From the NCBI GenBank assembly GCA_051294375.1, contig CM119266.1, positions 26,382,153 through 26,446,152 on the forward strand: DNA of 64,000 nucleotides. Reading direction: 5' to 3'. Below are positions 22,601 to 34,514 of the stretch, piece by piece; position 1 is the stretch's first letter; every line of letters starts with the position of its first letter. A program made the position numbers and the translations under genes. Under the pieces are notes generated by a model that was given only the letters and a program-made list of their open reading frames with translations, did not search any database and was not told the DNA's origin. This DNA is from Paraspadella gotoi. Its lineage: Eukaryota; Chaetognatha.

Positions 22601-25600
22601 TCAAAAAATTATCTCGATGTCATTGAATACATTAATAATATACTGGTTAATATATTGGTTGTACCAATTTCATACAAACTGCTAGGTTCTATTTTTAACT
22701 TTTTAACTTCATTTAGATTCTGACACTTGGTGCCGTTCATCCGGTGGAGTCATTGCCTAAATCTTCCGATCTCGCTGTCGTCTGTTACACGAGCGGAACT
22801 ACTGGAAATCCAAAGGTTCGGCAAGGAAATCGTTTTGCTTTCGCCCAGACGTCCCTATGAAACCTCAAATCTTTCTGTAAACAATTAAATTCCCTTTGTA
22901 GGGCGCCATGATTACGCATGGCAACTACTGCTCCACTGCTGCCGGTGTTATCTCTCACATGTCCCAAGGAATCTGGCGGGACATTTACAAATTCGGAGTT
23001 GACGACTGTCATCTCTCTTACCTTCCTCTCGCCCACACTTTTGAACAGGTACGGTAGTGTTGGGTCGAATTAATTGTTTTTTGAAGTAGAGGCAAATCAA
23101 AGAACCGGAATATTTAAGTAATAACCATTAACCATTATTATTTTATGAGTTAAGTTTTTTTAATTGTATAGGTTGTTATAAACACGATGATCGCCCACGG
23201 GAGCTCGATCGGATTTTTTCAGGGGAATATTAAACTGCTTACCGACGACCTGCAGACCTTGAGACCGACTATTTTTCCGACCGTGCCGAGACTTCTAAAC
23301 CGTATCTATGACGGCGTAATGAATAAGGCTAAAGGTAAGTATCTCTCCAAAGCAATGAAGAATTCTGTGCATTTTGAATTCGTTTTTAGTTGGTTCTGCT
23401 TATCCCGACTCTATACTCTATATTATAAAATGAGGTACTGAAGAAACAATAATTATTGTTATGAGTTAATGACAGAACCGTTCAATATAAGCTGTCCTTG
23501 AGCTTCGGATCAGGCTGTAACTTCGTGTTACAGGCGGGTTAAGACCCCCGTCCCTCGTTAGGCGACCACCGGTAGATACCTCACTCGAGAGCCAATATTA
23601 GTTTATTTTTTTATATATTTTTATGCCGGTCCCTGGAGGATGATATCAATATTCACTTGCAAAAAACCGTTTTTAAATTCCTACAATGGTTTCCGAGATA
23701 TAGTCATAAACGTCAGCCTTGAAAGGCAAAATTTGTCAGAATAAAATTTTCGAGTTTCTTCTTAGATTTCTGACGCGCTAGTACAAACTATTTAAAAAAA
23801 AGAGAAAACGTTTTGCTGATTTCTTCCAGCATAATCCATAAATGTGTAAGACGATGGGTAAACCTGAAAGTGATATGTCTCTAGAGGACGGAAAATTTTT
23901 CTTTTAAAAGTTTTATTTTAAGTTTTATTTTAAAATTTAGGTATTGTAACCCCAAATAGGATAAATTGAGATACTCCCGCTTTGCTGAAATTTTTATTTA
24001 ACAAAGATTTGTACTGCGTAGTTCAAATCCTTAGTTCTCTCACGGTAAAAAAAGTTATTTTCTTAAATAACTTTGGAAAGAAAAGAGGTAGGAAAGTGGG
24101 TGAGGTATTAAATTAAAGCCCTAATCATTGGACACCTCTCTGAAATAGTTTTATTAAATTTTATCCATAAATCTTTACACAGCTTTTATTTAAATCGAGA
24201 GTTAAAAGTATAACAGTTTTTTGCATTAAAAATTTCAATGAAGGCATGTGAAATTTTTCTTCTTTCGTAATTTGAAAAGGAAAGACTAAATTACATTTTG
24301 ATTACCATTAAATTTGCTCTTACTCTATAAATTTGCTTGTATTTTTTAGTTAAAGTAAAAAACAAGCAAAAATTTATGAAGTAGCTGGATAAAATGTTTT
24401 TTTTTAAATATGAAAAATGATAAATACAAAAATTATTTTCAGATTGATATAAACAGTCTGGACGTCTACCTTCTTGTCTGTGAAAAAAAAATTGTCATTT
24501 TTCATTATCTTCAACTGCAAACAAAAAGCTTGACACGCTGCTTGTTTATCATAATAAAATTTTTAAAAAATTACATAGCTGGTGACATATTTGACAAAGC
24601 AAGACATCATTGTGTTTATTTGTATTGATAATTTTCTTTTTAATATAACAACCTTTATACAAGGAATTTAATTCTTTTACTTATCATCCGTTTAAATTAA
24701 GAAAAAAAATTTCGCGGAATAGCCCATTGGAAAGGGTTCATTGACTGACTTAATGATCGAATTTTTTAGGTTTCTTTACTGCCCCCATTTCACAAGACAT
24801 AAAAGGTCATGATTATCATGTCAGTATGTCCAGATTATCTGTACCCTTTCTGCAACCTGCATTCTGAATTTTCTTTTTTCCCTTTCAAATGTATTAAATA
24901 AAAAAAATTATTTGAGAGAACGATTGGCGTGGAGGATGCCATTGGTAAGCCTTAGTTACCCCACTTCCCGATCAAATTTTTAAACGAGGTTTTTTTTCCA
25001 TCTATTCGAGACATAACACTAACTATTGGTACTATTAATTTTTTATTTTTTCATGAAATTTTGCGTAATCAGAGAAACGTTTAGCGTGTCAAAAAATATG
25101 GAAAAAAAAGAGAAAAACGTTTCTGACAAATTTAAAAATTTATGGAGGAATCTACCACCGGGCTAGAACCCCGGACCTTTGGGTTTGCAGGCGAATGACT
25201 TGCCTCCGGCACCAATGGCCACTGATGAATGGTTGGTGGATTTTAGTTCACCATAGTACCCCCTTTTTGTGACCAGAACACGTTCCGAGAAAACTACTGG
25301 ACCTAATTTGTTAAAATTTGGTATGAACGATCCCTATGTGAATATAAATAGAACTATCCAGGCGAATTTCAATTTTTGACCCCTGAGCCGAGATATGGGC
25401 CCCTGGATGGGGTTTCAGCTTCATGAAAATCAACGGTTCCAGTCAGATGTGGAATAATTCGGGAAAATTGTGAGAAAAACATTGAAACATCTTCAAACAA
25501 CGATTAATTCTAAAACAAAAATTTACCAATTTAAGTTTTAAAAAAGTTTTTTATATTTTTAAGACATCAATGAACCTGATGCTACTAAAAAACTATAAAA

Positions 25601-28600
25601 AGTGAGAAAAAAATTTGTTGCCTTTTTTGGCCCCCCAGGGGTCCACCCCCAGGGCCCTGTATCTCTTGTCAGGGGTTGAATATCAAAATTCGCCTCAATA
25701 GTTTTATTTATATTGTCATTAGAACTCTAAATGTAAAATTTCATAAAATTCGATCAGTTCGTTTAGTGGGAACAGATTCTTGTAAAAAAAAATGGGTATT
25801 GTGGCAGCAAGACTTAAAGCTGCCTCACTGCTGTCCGTCCTCAGCCTCGTCTCAATGGCTAAGCATGCTAAATCATATTGTTACAACCGTGCGTCCCGGG
25901 TTCAATCCCTGGGTATCCCGGTTCTGGCTTAAATGTGACGGAGCCAGGCTAAACATGCCAGTGACAGTGACAAAATATTTTTAAATAATTTTTAAAAATC
26001 CGCCAAAACCGCGGGCGGCGAAAGTAAAATTTAGCCGATTTAATTATGCAAGTTGACCAAGTTTAACTATACAAGTTGTCCAAATTTAATTATGCAAGTT
26101 GACCAAATTTAATTATGCAAGTTGGTATTGGCGCAGCTCCTGGTAATTATTGATAGATTAATTTATTTATAGATTTTTTCGTGGATTTATTAAGAAGTAT
26201 GTTATGATTTTTTTATGTTACAATTTTTTATGTTACGATTTGTTATGTTACAATTTGTTATGTTACAATTGGTTATGATCTGTTAAGATCACAAATTGAA
26301 AGTCGGAAAAAAATACCGTGATTTATCATCGGATTAGCTTAATACTGCTTAATTATCGTAGGCAGATCCGACGTTGTTTTCTCAAACTTGTTAATTTACC
26401 ACCCTCTCTGGTTCTATTCAGAATCCAAGCTGAAAGAAAGTCTCCTAAAATTTGCTTTAAAACGAAAGCAAATGGATTTGGACCGAGGAATCTTCCGAAG
26501 AAACAGCATATGGGACAAAATCGTCTTCAAACAAATCCATCAGAAACTTGGTGGTCGAGTTCGTGTTGTCTTCAGCGGGTCCGCTCCTCTCTCCGGAAAG
26601 GTAAGAAAGAAGGATTTGCTTGTATTATTTACATACACATTTATTTATACACATATATAATAATTTGCAAAATTACTTTTCACTATTTTCTATTTTTAGA
26701 TTTTTAAAATTATATGAAATTGGTACAACCAATATAAATATTTAAATATTCTGGTGCCCTTTAAATTTGATTTCCTCAAAAACTTATTAAACTTTAATTT
26801 GTTTTTGAGGAAATCAAATTCGAATAAAAAATTATTACTGGATCAATAAAAAAATATATAATTTATATATTTTATATATTTTATTTTTATATATTTTTTT
26901 ATATTTTATATATTTTTATATATTTTTCAAATACTAAGAATAAGGGGTATATTTCTTTTACCGAGAAAGATTTGAATATTGTCCTCAACTTTATTTTAGA
27001 TAATGTTTTTGTCATATTTGGTACCTTAATATATAAACAAACATTAGGAATACCAATTGGACTAGATTATGGTCAAGATATTGCCAATCTGTTATTTTAT
27101 TTTGAATCAACGTATATGGAAAATATGTCAAAAAATAATTTAGGAATCGCTAGACAATTTAAAAATTGCTCAAGATATATTGATGACCTTTTTTCAGCAG
27201 ATTTTAAGGATTGTAAAACACATCTTGCTAACATATATCCAGCAGCACATACTGTCAATAAATCTAATAGTACAGATACAAATGTAGATTATTTAGACAT
27301 TAACATTATATCAGAAAACAAAAATCTTACTCTTTCTGTTTATGATAAAAGGGATACCTTTTCTTTTGAAGTAGTTAATTACCCATATATGGATAGTTGT
27401 ATTCCTAAAAAAGCAGCACTAGGTGTATTTATTAGCCAATTAATTAGATATGCAAGAATATGTTCCACGTTTACAGATTTTTCATCAAGAGCAATAAATT
27501 TAAGCAAAAAACTACAAAATCAAGGTTATATATTTAAGACACGATGCAAGTTATCGTGGCGGAGACTATGCAGAAATAAAAAAAATTCAGTGACTATAAA
27601 TAAGTACGAAAAATATTAATGCAAAATCTTATATGGTATGAAAGATATGACTAAATACAGGATAGGGACCAAAAATTAAATACATTTTTTTTTCATATCT
27701 TTTATTATTATAACAAGAAAAAAATTTGGGTAAGGACTTCTCATGCTGTAATTTGTCCCCTACCTTTAATTAAGTGGTTCAAATTTTTTTTTAGTCGGAT
27801 CTGCTTATCAGCAGTTCCTGACTCTATAATTCACTTTGTCGGTCCGTCGGTCCGCCCCCTCAATATTGTCGGGCACACACTTATATCATGTCAGAACATC
27901 GAATTATGATAAATTATGCAAAAAAAATGTATGTCCGTCCGTCCGTCCGTCCCACCTTAGCAAAAAACACCAATTTCTTGTGATTGGATGGATGGATTTG
28001 AATGAAATTTTGTGTGTGGGTAGGGAAGTGTGTGATTGAGCTGGATATGAAGTTTCGTTGGAATCGTCCGAGTGGAAATAAGTTTAAATGGAAAAAATAA
28101 AAAATTATATTTTACTATTTGAACACCAATTGCTCATGAGTGGATTGGGCGATTGACCTTGAATTTGGTATGTGGGTAGGAAAGTGTGTGATTAAGCTGG
28201 AAATCAAGTTTTGATGGAATCGTCTTAGTGGAAATGAGTTTAAATGGAAAAAACAAAAAACCTGTTTCACTAATTTATTAGGCTTCTTTTTCCTTTTATA
28301 TCAAATGTAAATGCAGGATAATGTATTAATTAATCAAATAATTAATCAATTATTCGATTAATTAATAAATAATTAATTTATCAGTCAATAAATCAAGTCA
28401 ATCATTATCGGCATTATTCTCAGTCATTGCTTTTGTCGTGGTTAAAAAATAATAAAAAACATAGCTAGTTTATTTTTTAAAAATGATACTTTAAACCAAA
28501 AATTTATTCTACTTTTAGTTTAATATTTTATAATTTACTCCGGTCTATTTACAGCTTATAAAACAAGTTTGAGCAAACAATGTCGGATCTACCTACAATA

Positions 28601-31600
28601 ATTAATTAATTTTAATAATTAATTATAATTTATATTCAGCATGTCATCATCGATGTCCTTAAAATTGAGTCAGGACAGTTATTAAATGTTTTGTTTACAT
28701 TTTATCAAAACAAACAAATATCCTCTATTTAATTTTATGTCTCCTTCTCTCTCTCTCTTTCTCTCTCTCACTCTCTTTCTCTTTCTTTTTATGGAATTGC
28801 GACGATCCTTATGCTTTTAAGATTTTTTTAACTTGCATCATTTTTTCAACTTGCATAATTTTTTCAACTTGCATTCCGTCAAAACTTTATATCTAGCTTC
28901 TTCACTCACTTTCCTACCGGCTCACAAAATTTCATCTCAATCTATCATGGGTTAAAATAAATAAAAAGATTCAAGTAAATGTGACTCATATTTTTTTCAT
29001 TTAAACTTCTCTTTCTCTCTCTCACTCTCTTTCTCTCTTTCTTTTTATGGAATTGTGACGATCCTTATGCTTTTAAGATTTTTTTAACTTGCATCATTTT
29101 TTCAACTTGCATAATTTTTTCAACTTGCATTCCGTCAAAACTTTATATCTAGCTTCTTCACTCACTTTCCTACCGGCTCACAAAATTTCATCTCAATCTA
29201 TCATGGGTTAAAATAAATAAAAAGATTCAAGTAAATGTGACTCATATTTTTTTCATTTAAAATCATTTCCACTGGTACGTTTCCACCGAAACTTTATATC
29301 AAGCTTCGTCACACATTTTCCTACCCACACACAAAATTTCAACTCAATCTATCCATCCAATTATGATTAATTAGAGTATTTATTGGTTAAAATAAGTAAA
29401 AAGATTTTAGTAAATGCGACTTATGTTTTTTCCATTTAAACTAATTTCCACTCACACGATTCCATCAAAACTTTATATCCAGCTCTATCGCACACTTTCC
29501 TACCCAATTTATTTCCATTCCAACCAGCCTATCACGAGTTATTGGAGCTTTTTGGTAAGGTGGGATGGATGGACGGATTGACTAATTAATTATCGATTAA
29601 TTTATTTACTAATTGATTAATTAACTGATTAATTATTTGATTTAATACATTTATACATTTAATATAAAAGGAAAAAGAAGCATAATCAATTAGTGAAACA
29701 GGTTTTTTGTTTTTTTCCATTTAAACTCATTTCTACTCAAAAGATTCCATCGAAACTTGATTTCCTGTTCAATCACACACTTTCCTACCCACATACAAAA
29801 TTCCAGGTCAATCAGCCCATCCACTCATGAGCAATTGGTGTTCAAATAGTGAATATATTTTTTTATTTTTTCCATTTAAAGTCATTTCCACTAGGACGAT
29901 TCCATTGAAACTTCATATCCAGCTCAATCACACACTTACCTATCCACACACAAAATTTTATTCAAAGCCATCCATCCAATCACGAGTAATTGGTGTTTTT
30001 TGCTAAGGTGGGACGGACGGACATCATTTTTTTTGCATAATTTATCATAATTCGATGTTCTGACATGATATAAGTTAGTGCCCGACAATATTGAGGGGGC
30101 GGACCGACAAAGTGAATTATAGAGTCGGGATCTGCTGATAAGCAGATCCGACTAAAAACCATTAAAAATATTTAATTTTTAATTTTTCCCCTCAATCAGT
30201 CAATAAAGATGTTTTTTTATCCCCAACTCTCTAATTCCTTGAATTTTTATAGATTAAATAATCAAATCCTTGGATTAAGCAGACATCTTTTTAATTTAGT
30301 ACCTTTATTGACAGTGAGACTGTTGCAGATAATAACTTTGGTATCAAATGGTCGGCAAAAAGCTAAAAGGAATAGAAAATTATTACTTTATTTAAATAAT
30401 AATTATAAAATATTCAAACAGTGTTTTTACCTCTTATGGTCCTTGGAACGCCCTATAATACTACAAAAAATGTCCTTTTTTATATTAATAGTGAACCAAT
30501 CAGAGACTAGAGTTGGCTATCAAATTTAAAATTGACTAATCGGTGTCAATCTTTGTGCACTAGGACCAATTTTTATAGCTAAGTTGTTACTTGGTAAGTA
30601 GAAGCAGAGTAGCATGACGCGTTGCTATGGGGGAATTTTTAGTAACCAGAATAGGCCAATCATCAACTCTGATTGAGAGGCAAAATTAATGTTATTTAAA
30701 AATCATTTCTACAATTTGTATCAATAAAACAACAAAAAATTCAAAAGGTTGTATTAATAACCTTTATCTAACTTTTAAAGCTCTACCAGAATCTATTTAA
30801 AAAATTGAAAAATTAAAAAAAAATTTTAAACTTTATATAGTAATAAAATAATCTTTAAATGCTTCCGTGCGCTAATATATAAAATAAAAATAATTTTTAA
30901 AATTTATCTTATTGAAGATAAATTTTAAAAATGATTTTTATTTTCATATTCTTTAACTAGCACTTAACCATTATTTATTTGAGAGAACTTCTAGTTTTCA
31001 ACCTGTTCTGGCCTAATACATACTGGAGAAAAGTCTCTAGGAAATGATATATGAAATTGTAACAACCAATAAAAATAATACATAAGTCCAAAGTCAGGGA
31101 CAATATAGCTTATTTATTAAATAAATGGATAATTTTTATATTGGTTGTACCAATTTCACATAATAAAATTATCTATTCATTCCATAAAGAAGCTTTCTTG
31201 TCCCTGACTTTGGACGGGTTATAGTGGCTTCAGCCCTCCATCCTTCTTTTTGTATATTATTTATTCGCTTTCTTTGTTAAAAATAGGTCATGCAATTCGC
31301 GAGATGCGCTCTTGGTGCTTTAATTCTGGAAGGTTTCGGCCAAACGGAAAACGCTGCGATTTGCACGACCCAAATCCCCGGTGACCTCGAAACTGGGGTG
31401 GTGAGTTCCGAGAACTTGAGGCTTATTGGGATGTCCTTCTACTAGATTCCTTAAATTTCGCCAATCGACAGGTCGGTCCACCGCTTCCCCACGCGCGAAT
31501 CCGGCTCGTCGATGTCCCTGAAAAAGACTGCTGGACCAAGGATGGCCGTGGGGAAATCTGCGTCAAGGGACCCTGCGTTTTCGCCGGCTACTTGAAAGAC

Positions 31601-32219
31601 CCCGAGAAAACTGCTGAAGTCTTAGACGACGAAGGCTGGCTTCACACCGGTGACATTGGCGCTTGGACGCCGAATGGAGCTCTCAAAGTCATTGATCGCA
31701 AGAAACATATTTTTAAGTTGGCGCAGGGGGAATACATCGCGCCGGAGAAGATCGAGAATGTTTATCTCGGGTAAGTCGCGACGATGATAGACATTTTATA
31801 TTCGTTATTATTTTATTAAAATGTTATCCATTTTTAGGTCGGCCTTCGTGGCTCAAATCTTCGTTTACGGTGAAAGTTTAAAGTCAAATCTCGTCGCAGT
31901 AGTTATACCCGAGCGCGAAACTGTCGAGGAATGGGCAAATTCTAATATCAGGGCGTTGCTTTCTGGCGATCGCGGTGACGCCCAGTACGAGTCGCTTGTC
32001 AAGGACCCCCGCCTTAAGTCGGCCATTCTCGCCGACATGATCAAGGTCGCGAAGAAGGGCGGATTGAAAACTTTCGAAACTGCCAAGGATATCGTGCTTG
32101 ATGCTCGTCTTTGGTCCATCGAAGATGGAACTCTGACTCCCACATTCAAAACCAAGCGCGCCGTCGTTAAGCATCGTTTCGCCGTTCAAATCGATAATCT
32201 TTACGAAAGGTTAGACTGA
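19650..32219 (+). CDS. ACSL1: Long-chain fatty acyl-CoA synthetase (ACSL1/5/6 type), 12 exons
   Basis: Activates long-chain fatty acids to acyl-CoA using ATP (via acyl-AMP) for lipid synthesis and beta-oxidation. Exons are 19650-19670, 19761-19877, 19949-20171, 20971-21140, 22383-22568, 22717-22815, 22902-23048, 23172-23334, 26422-26600, 31287-31400, 31472-31770 and 31838-32219. They total 2100 nt, 699 residues, the usual family length. Motifs are IYSQNRSQWMI, IVPLYDTLG, the ATP loop YTSGTTGNPKGAM (about 263), LPLAHTFEQ, FFQGNIKLL, FPTVPRLLNRI, EGFGQTE (about 450), GWLHTGDIGAW and the acyl-CoA signature DRKKHIFKLAQGEYIAPEKIEN. Intron 5 uses a GC donor. The ATG-start exon codes only seven residues, and no N-terminal membrane anchor like that of mammalian ACSL1 is seen, so an alternative upstream start is possible. 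The symbol marks subfamily; ACSL5 or ACSL6 are equally likely. Confidence 0.93.
20198..20816. mobile_element. Fold-back hAT-like element, copy 2 (in ACSL intron 3)
   Basis: Ends TAGAGTGATGTGAAA and TTTCACTTCACCCTA, flanked by a perfect 8-bp duplication TTGGTCAT (20190-20197 and 20817-20824). The interior is self-complementary (AAAAATATAGTTTTTT near 20527 against AAAAACTATATTT near 20489). It begins 27 bp after exon 3. Diverged sister of 6184-6808. Confidence 0.82.
21141..22382 (+). other. ACSL intron 4
   Basis: AT-rich with no gene. 22195-22247 holds two tandem copies of a 24-bp unit containing ATGGCCACGACTTAGTAGCG. Confidence 0.7.
22569..22570 (+). other. Non-canonical GC splice donor of ACSL intron 5
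   Basis: Exon 5 ends ...TTTGAAGAG and the intron starts GCAAGG. The next acceptor, at 22715-22716, restores the frame into ILTLGAVHPV, which aligns with the family. No in-frame GT donor fits, so this is a GC-AG intron. Confidence 0.7.
23852..25052 (+). repeat. Direct repeat RL, copy 1 (1.2 kb, ACSL intron 8)
   Basis: Matches 61605-62740 in the same orientation. Anchors are CTGAAAGTGATATGTCTCTA, GAGATACTCCCGCTTT, AACAGTCTGGAC, TAGCCCATTGGAAAGG, GCGTGGAGGATGCCATTGG and GTTACCCCACTTCCCGATC. The copies differ by many small changes. No coding frame is shared, and the family is unknown. Confidence 0.8.
25145..25222 (-). repeat. tRNA-like sequence, probable SINE head
   Basis: The minus strand has a perfect T-arm CCGGG-GTTCTAG-CCCGG and an upstream TGGTGCCGGAGGC block in A-box position. 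The anticodon arm (CCTGCAAACC) pairs poorly, so a working tRNA is unlikely. Confidence 0.4.
25318..25760. repeat. Imperfect inverted repeat of about 100 bp arms
   Basis: The left arm (AGAACTATCCAGGCGAATTT ... CCCCTGAGCCGAGATA ... GGGCCCCTGG) and the right arm read on the minus strand (AAACTATTGAGGCGAATTTT ... CCCCTGACAAGAGATA ... GGGCCCTGGGG) match. A single arm is found at 9690-9780. It is likely a fold-back element. Confidence 0.6.
25842..25925 (+). repeat. tRNA-like sequence, probable SINE head
   Basis: An A-box-like CTCAATGGCTAAGC and a B-box/T-arm CCGGG-TTCAATC-CCTGG at tRNA spacing. The anticodon arm is not convincing. Confidence 0.4.
26030..26397 (+). repeat. Dispersed repeat ending just before ACSL exon 9
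   Basis: Tandem GTTGACCAAATTTAATTATGCAA-like units are followed by GATCTGTTAAGATCACAAATT and GTGATTTATCATCGGATTAG, ending GGCAGATCCGACGTTG-TTTTCTCAAACTTG. The same block is at 44045-44395. The end lies about 25 bp from the exon 9 acceptor (26420-26421). Confidence 0.75.
26972..27619 (+). pseudogene. Reverse transcriptase fragment (YIDDL motif)
   Basis: A 215-codon open frame in ACSL intron 9 with QTLGIPIGLDYGQDIANLLF, the catalytic box SRYIDDLFSAD, DYLDINI, SVYDKRDTFSFEVVNYPY and GVFISQLIRYAR. These match a family of animal retroelement reverse transcriptases (palm and thumb). The N-terminal fingers and any endonuclease are missing, so it is a fragment. It resembles Penelope-like or related non-LTR enzymes, but the class is uncertain. 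It lies next to the large inverted-repeat element at 27788-30158. Confidence 0.7.
27788..30158. mobile_element. R1-family element with long terminal inverted repeats
   Basis: The left arm (27788 to about 28290) and right arm (about 29700-30158) are reverse complements. Shared landmarks are TAGTCGGATCTGCTTATC, ATAATTCACTTTGTCGGTCC, TATCATGTCAGAACATCG, a (TCCG)n run, CACCTTAGCAAAAAAC and TTTTGTGTGTGGGTAGG. Each outer end can form a small hairpin (GGATCTGCT / AGCAGATCC). No coding frame was seen. It fills part of ACSL intron 9. Confidence 0.75.
28757..29270 (+). repeat. Tandem duplication of a 256-bp unit
   Basis: The block from the CT tract through ATGGAATTGYGACGATCC, three AACTTGCATMATTTTTTC units and TCAAGTAAATGTGACTC is present twice, 256 bp apart (ATGG at 28791 and 29047). 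It is nearly identical, with one C/T difference plus a small indel. Confidence 0.9.
31048..31160. mobile_element. Short MITE with TATGAAATTGG inverted ends
   Basis: Starts TATGAAATTGTAACAACC and ends GGTTGTACCAATTTCACATA, about 112 bp. It is the compact, two-ended form of the family whose longer members are at 36926, 40560 and 63645. Confidence 0.7.
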
Positions 32220-32778
32220 TGAAATCGTGATTCTCGTTTCCTCATGTCGCGCTCTCTGTATTGTGATATAAAAAAATTCTCTTTTTATTCTATAATTCTA
32301 TAAAAGATAAACGTGATATTCTTGTATACATAATGTTTCATTTTTATACGTGGTGTATGTTAGTTTAGTCAAGAATGCAGAGACCCGTTATTCATAAGCT
32401 TGATCTCACAGACTCACACTTCTAAAACGTCCCTGGCCTTATTTTTATTTAATTTTTTTTTTCAACAGAAATCATAAATGAATTTAAATTTTTGATTGTG
32501 TACCATGTTTTATTGTTTTTGAACTTGGTTTTTGTATTTTCGTTTGTTTCTGAAAACCTTGAAATATCAGTCACAGCGAATGGAATTTGATTAAAATTTA
32601 ACAAAAAACTAAGAGAAAAATGTGTCGAAAAAGCAATCGTACTTTATTTTCTTCACATATCCAAATTAAATGTCCAGGAAATTTAAATACTACAAAAAGT
32701 TAGCTATACTAAATACAACACTCGACGATATCATGAAAGCGCTTCGAAAGCTTTTTAAATTTTGAAATATTTCTTACG

Positions 32779-33105
32779 ATGACATCGCCAAGAAAAGAAA
32801 TGAAGGGGAGACGCCGAACCAACAAACATCCCTCTCGTTTTGACGAAGTATCCTTTCCCGAGCATATTGGGGAAGGACCGTCTTTCACCACATCCGGACG
32901 ATTGGGTCGCGTTTCGGCGATAAATAATGGATCCGTCAAGCTACCCCAGTTCCGATCGTCCGTGAGGAGCAACAAGAGCGTGCACTTCCAAGCCGATCAA
33001 ATCAGGCGGCGACCAACGGCCGGCTCCAACCATATCCAGACCCGGGACGAAGAAGTAGATTCAGTAGGCAGGCGCGGCTGGATATCGAGGACTTATTTAT
33101 CATGA
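32779..33105 (+). CDS. Possible small basic protein, unrecognised
   Basis: A 108-codon ATG-start frame (MTSPRKEMKGRRRTNK...) about 560 bp after the ACSL stop, in an island more GC-rich than its flanks, which is typical of exons here. The product is rich in Arg, Ser and Gly, with no membrane helix and no family recognised. An 88-codon frame overlaps on the minus strand (32709-32975). It could be the first exon of a larger gene or a chance frame. Confidence 0.35.
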   Translation: MTSPRKEMKGRRRTNKHPSRFDEVSFPEHIGEGPSFTTSGRLGRVSAINNGSVKLPQFRSSVRSNKSVHFQADQIRRRPTAGSNHIQTRDEEVDSVGRRGWISRTYLS

Positions 33106-33681
33106 ATATTAAAAGCAAACACTTTTATTATATTTATAATAATTTTTAGGATAGAATAAGTAATAAGTTTTAAATTTTTTAACATAACACATGTTTAGCT
33201 TTAAATTTGAGCACTATTTACAGTTTAAAGCATATAGTAAGTTACTTCTTATTGATGAATAATTAATTTTGAAAATAATAATTAATATTTAATTTATAAT
33301 AAGAAGATTAACCATGTATGGACTAAACACCAATTTCACTAATGGAACGAACTTTATAACTAGTTACATTGTTTGGTAAAAAAAGAGATAGAAATTGTTT
33401 ATTATTATTGTAATGGTTACTTAAGAGAGGAGGTTCAACCTGGACTGTGATGCGATGATAGTTATTCACTGATGTATTCATTGATGTGATGATAATCATT
33501 CATTGGCATGAGGTGATGATAGTCATTCACTGTTGTGATGCAAATTAGAATATAGTATTCTATATACAAATTTGCATATTATAGAAAGTAATTTGCATAT
33601 TGCAGTAAATCATAATGAGAAAGAAATTCAAACTAAAAATACTTGAATCCATATGAAAATGACAATTGCAAAAAACTTATA
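33106..33681. other. AT-rich stretch without a gene
   Basis: The only structure seen is an imperfect repeat of TGATGATAGTCATTCACTG-like units at 33450-33545. Confidence 0.5.
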
Positions 33682-34231
33682 TAGGAGCCGACGTCTTTCT
33701 TAGAGATCGAGGAAGATTTTTTCAATGGAGATTTTTGTTCAAATCTTGACTACCAAACAATATAAACGCTCCTGAGAAAAATTCCACAAAAAAATCAATG
33801 TAAAAACACATGATTCCGATCCTGTTGCATCTGAAGGGCTCGTATTTTTTTTCTCTTGTCAAATCATCAACAGCTTGATATCAAACAAGCCAGAACAAAT
33901 AGACTGTTTCTGTACGAAATATATATAGAAATAAAAGGGATTTTATATTTTATTTAGTTATTTTAATATGATACGATCATGGTAAAGTGAATTAGTCGAT
34001 TTTGATAAAATTTTTATTTAAAGTAAAAGTAAGAGGAGCTAACCATCGAAATTCTAAGAGTTTTCAACCGGGAAAGGGGTAGATTTTCCGAAGATTTTGG
34101 TTAATATGTTCTATATTTATGGTCATATTTTTTTGAAACTTAACAAAAGCAATATTGCCATCATTCTACATTGGCCGGTATAAGAATATATTAAAAAAAC
34201 CTCTGGCTTTTTTCGTCAGAGCTTAGTCCTA
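33682..34231 (+). repeat. Dispersed repeat R3, copy 2
   Basis: Begins TAGGAGCCGACGTC and ends GTCAGAGCTTAGTCCTA, co-linear with 43219-43937 but with an internal deletion. Possible weak flanking duplication (ACTTATA / TCTTAAA). Confidence 0.75.
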
Positions 34232-34514
34232 TCTTAAAGATGAGAAGCCATATCTAAACTTAACTTACTATGATCACACACTTTTATAAAAATCCATCAT
34301 AATTCGTAGTAGTTTTTATTTAAAAAAAACAATTGTTAGCCCCAGTCAAAACTTCATAAGAAATGCATATAATGCATATGCAGACAATGATTACGACTAC
34401 GACTACGACGACGACGTCACAAAGAAGCTAAAGCGATCCAAAATCTATGGCGAGATAATAAGCTCAGTTTTAATAAGCTGTACATTGTATAAGCTTTATT
34501 AACTTTTTTAACTT

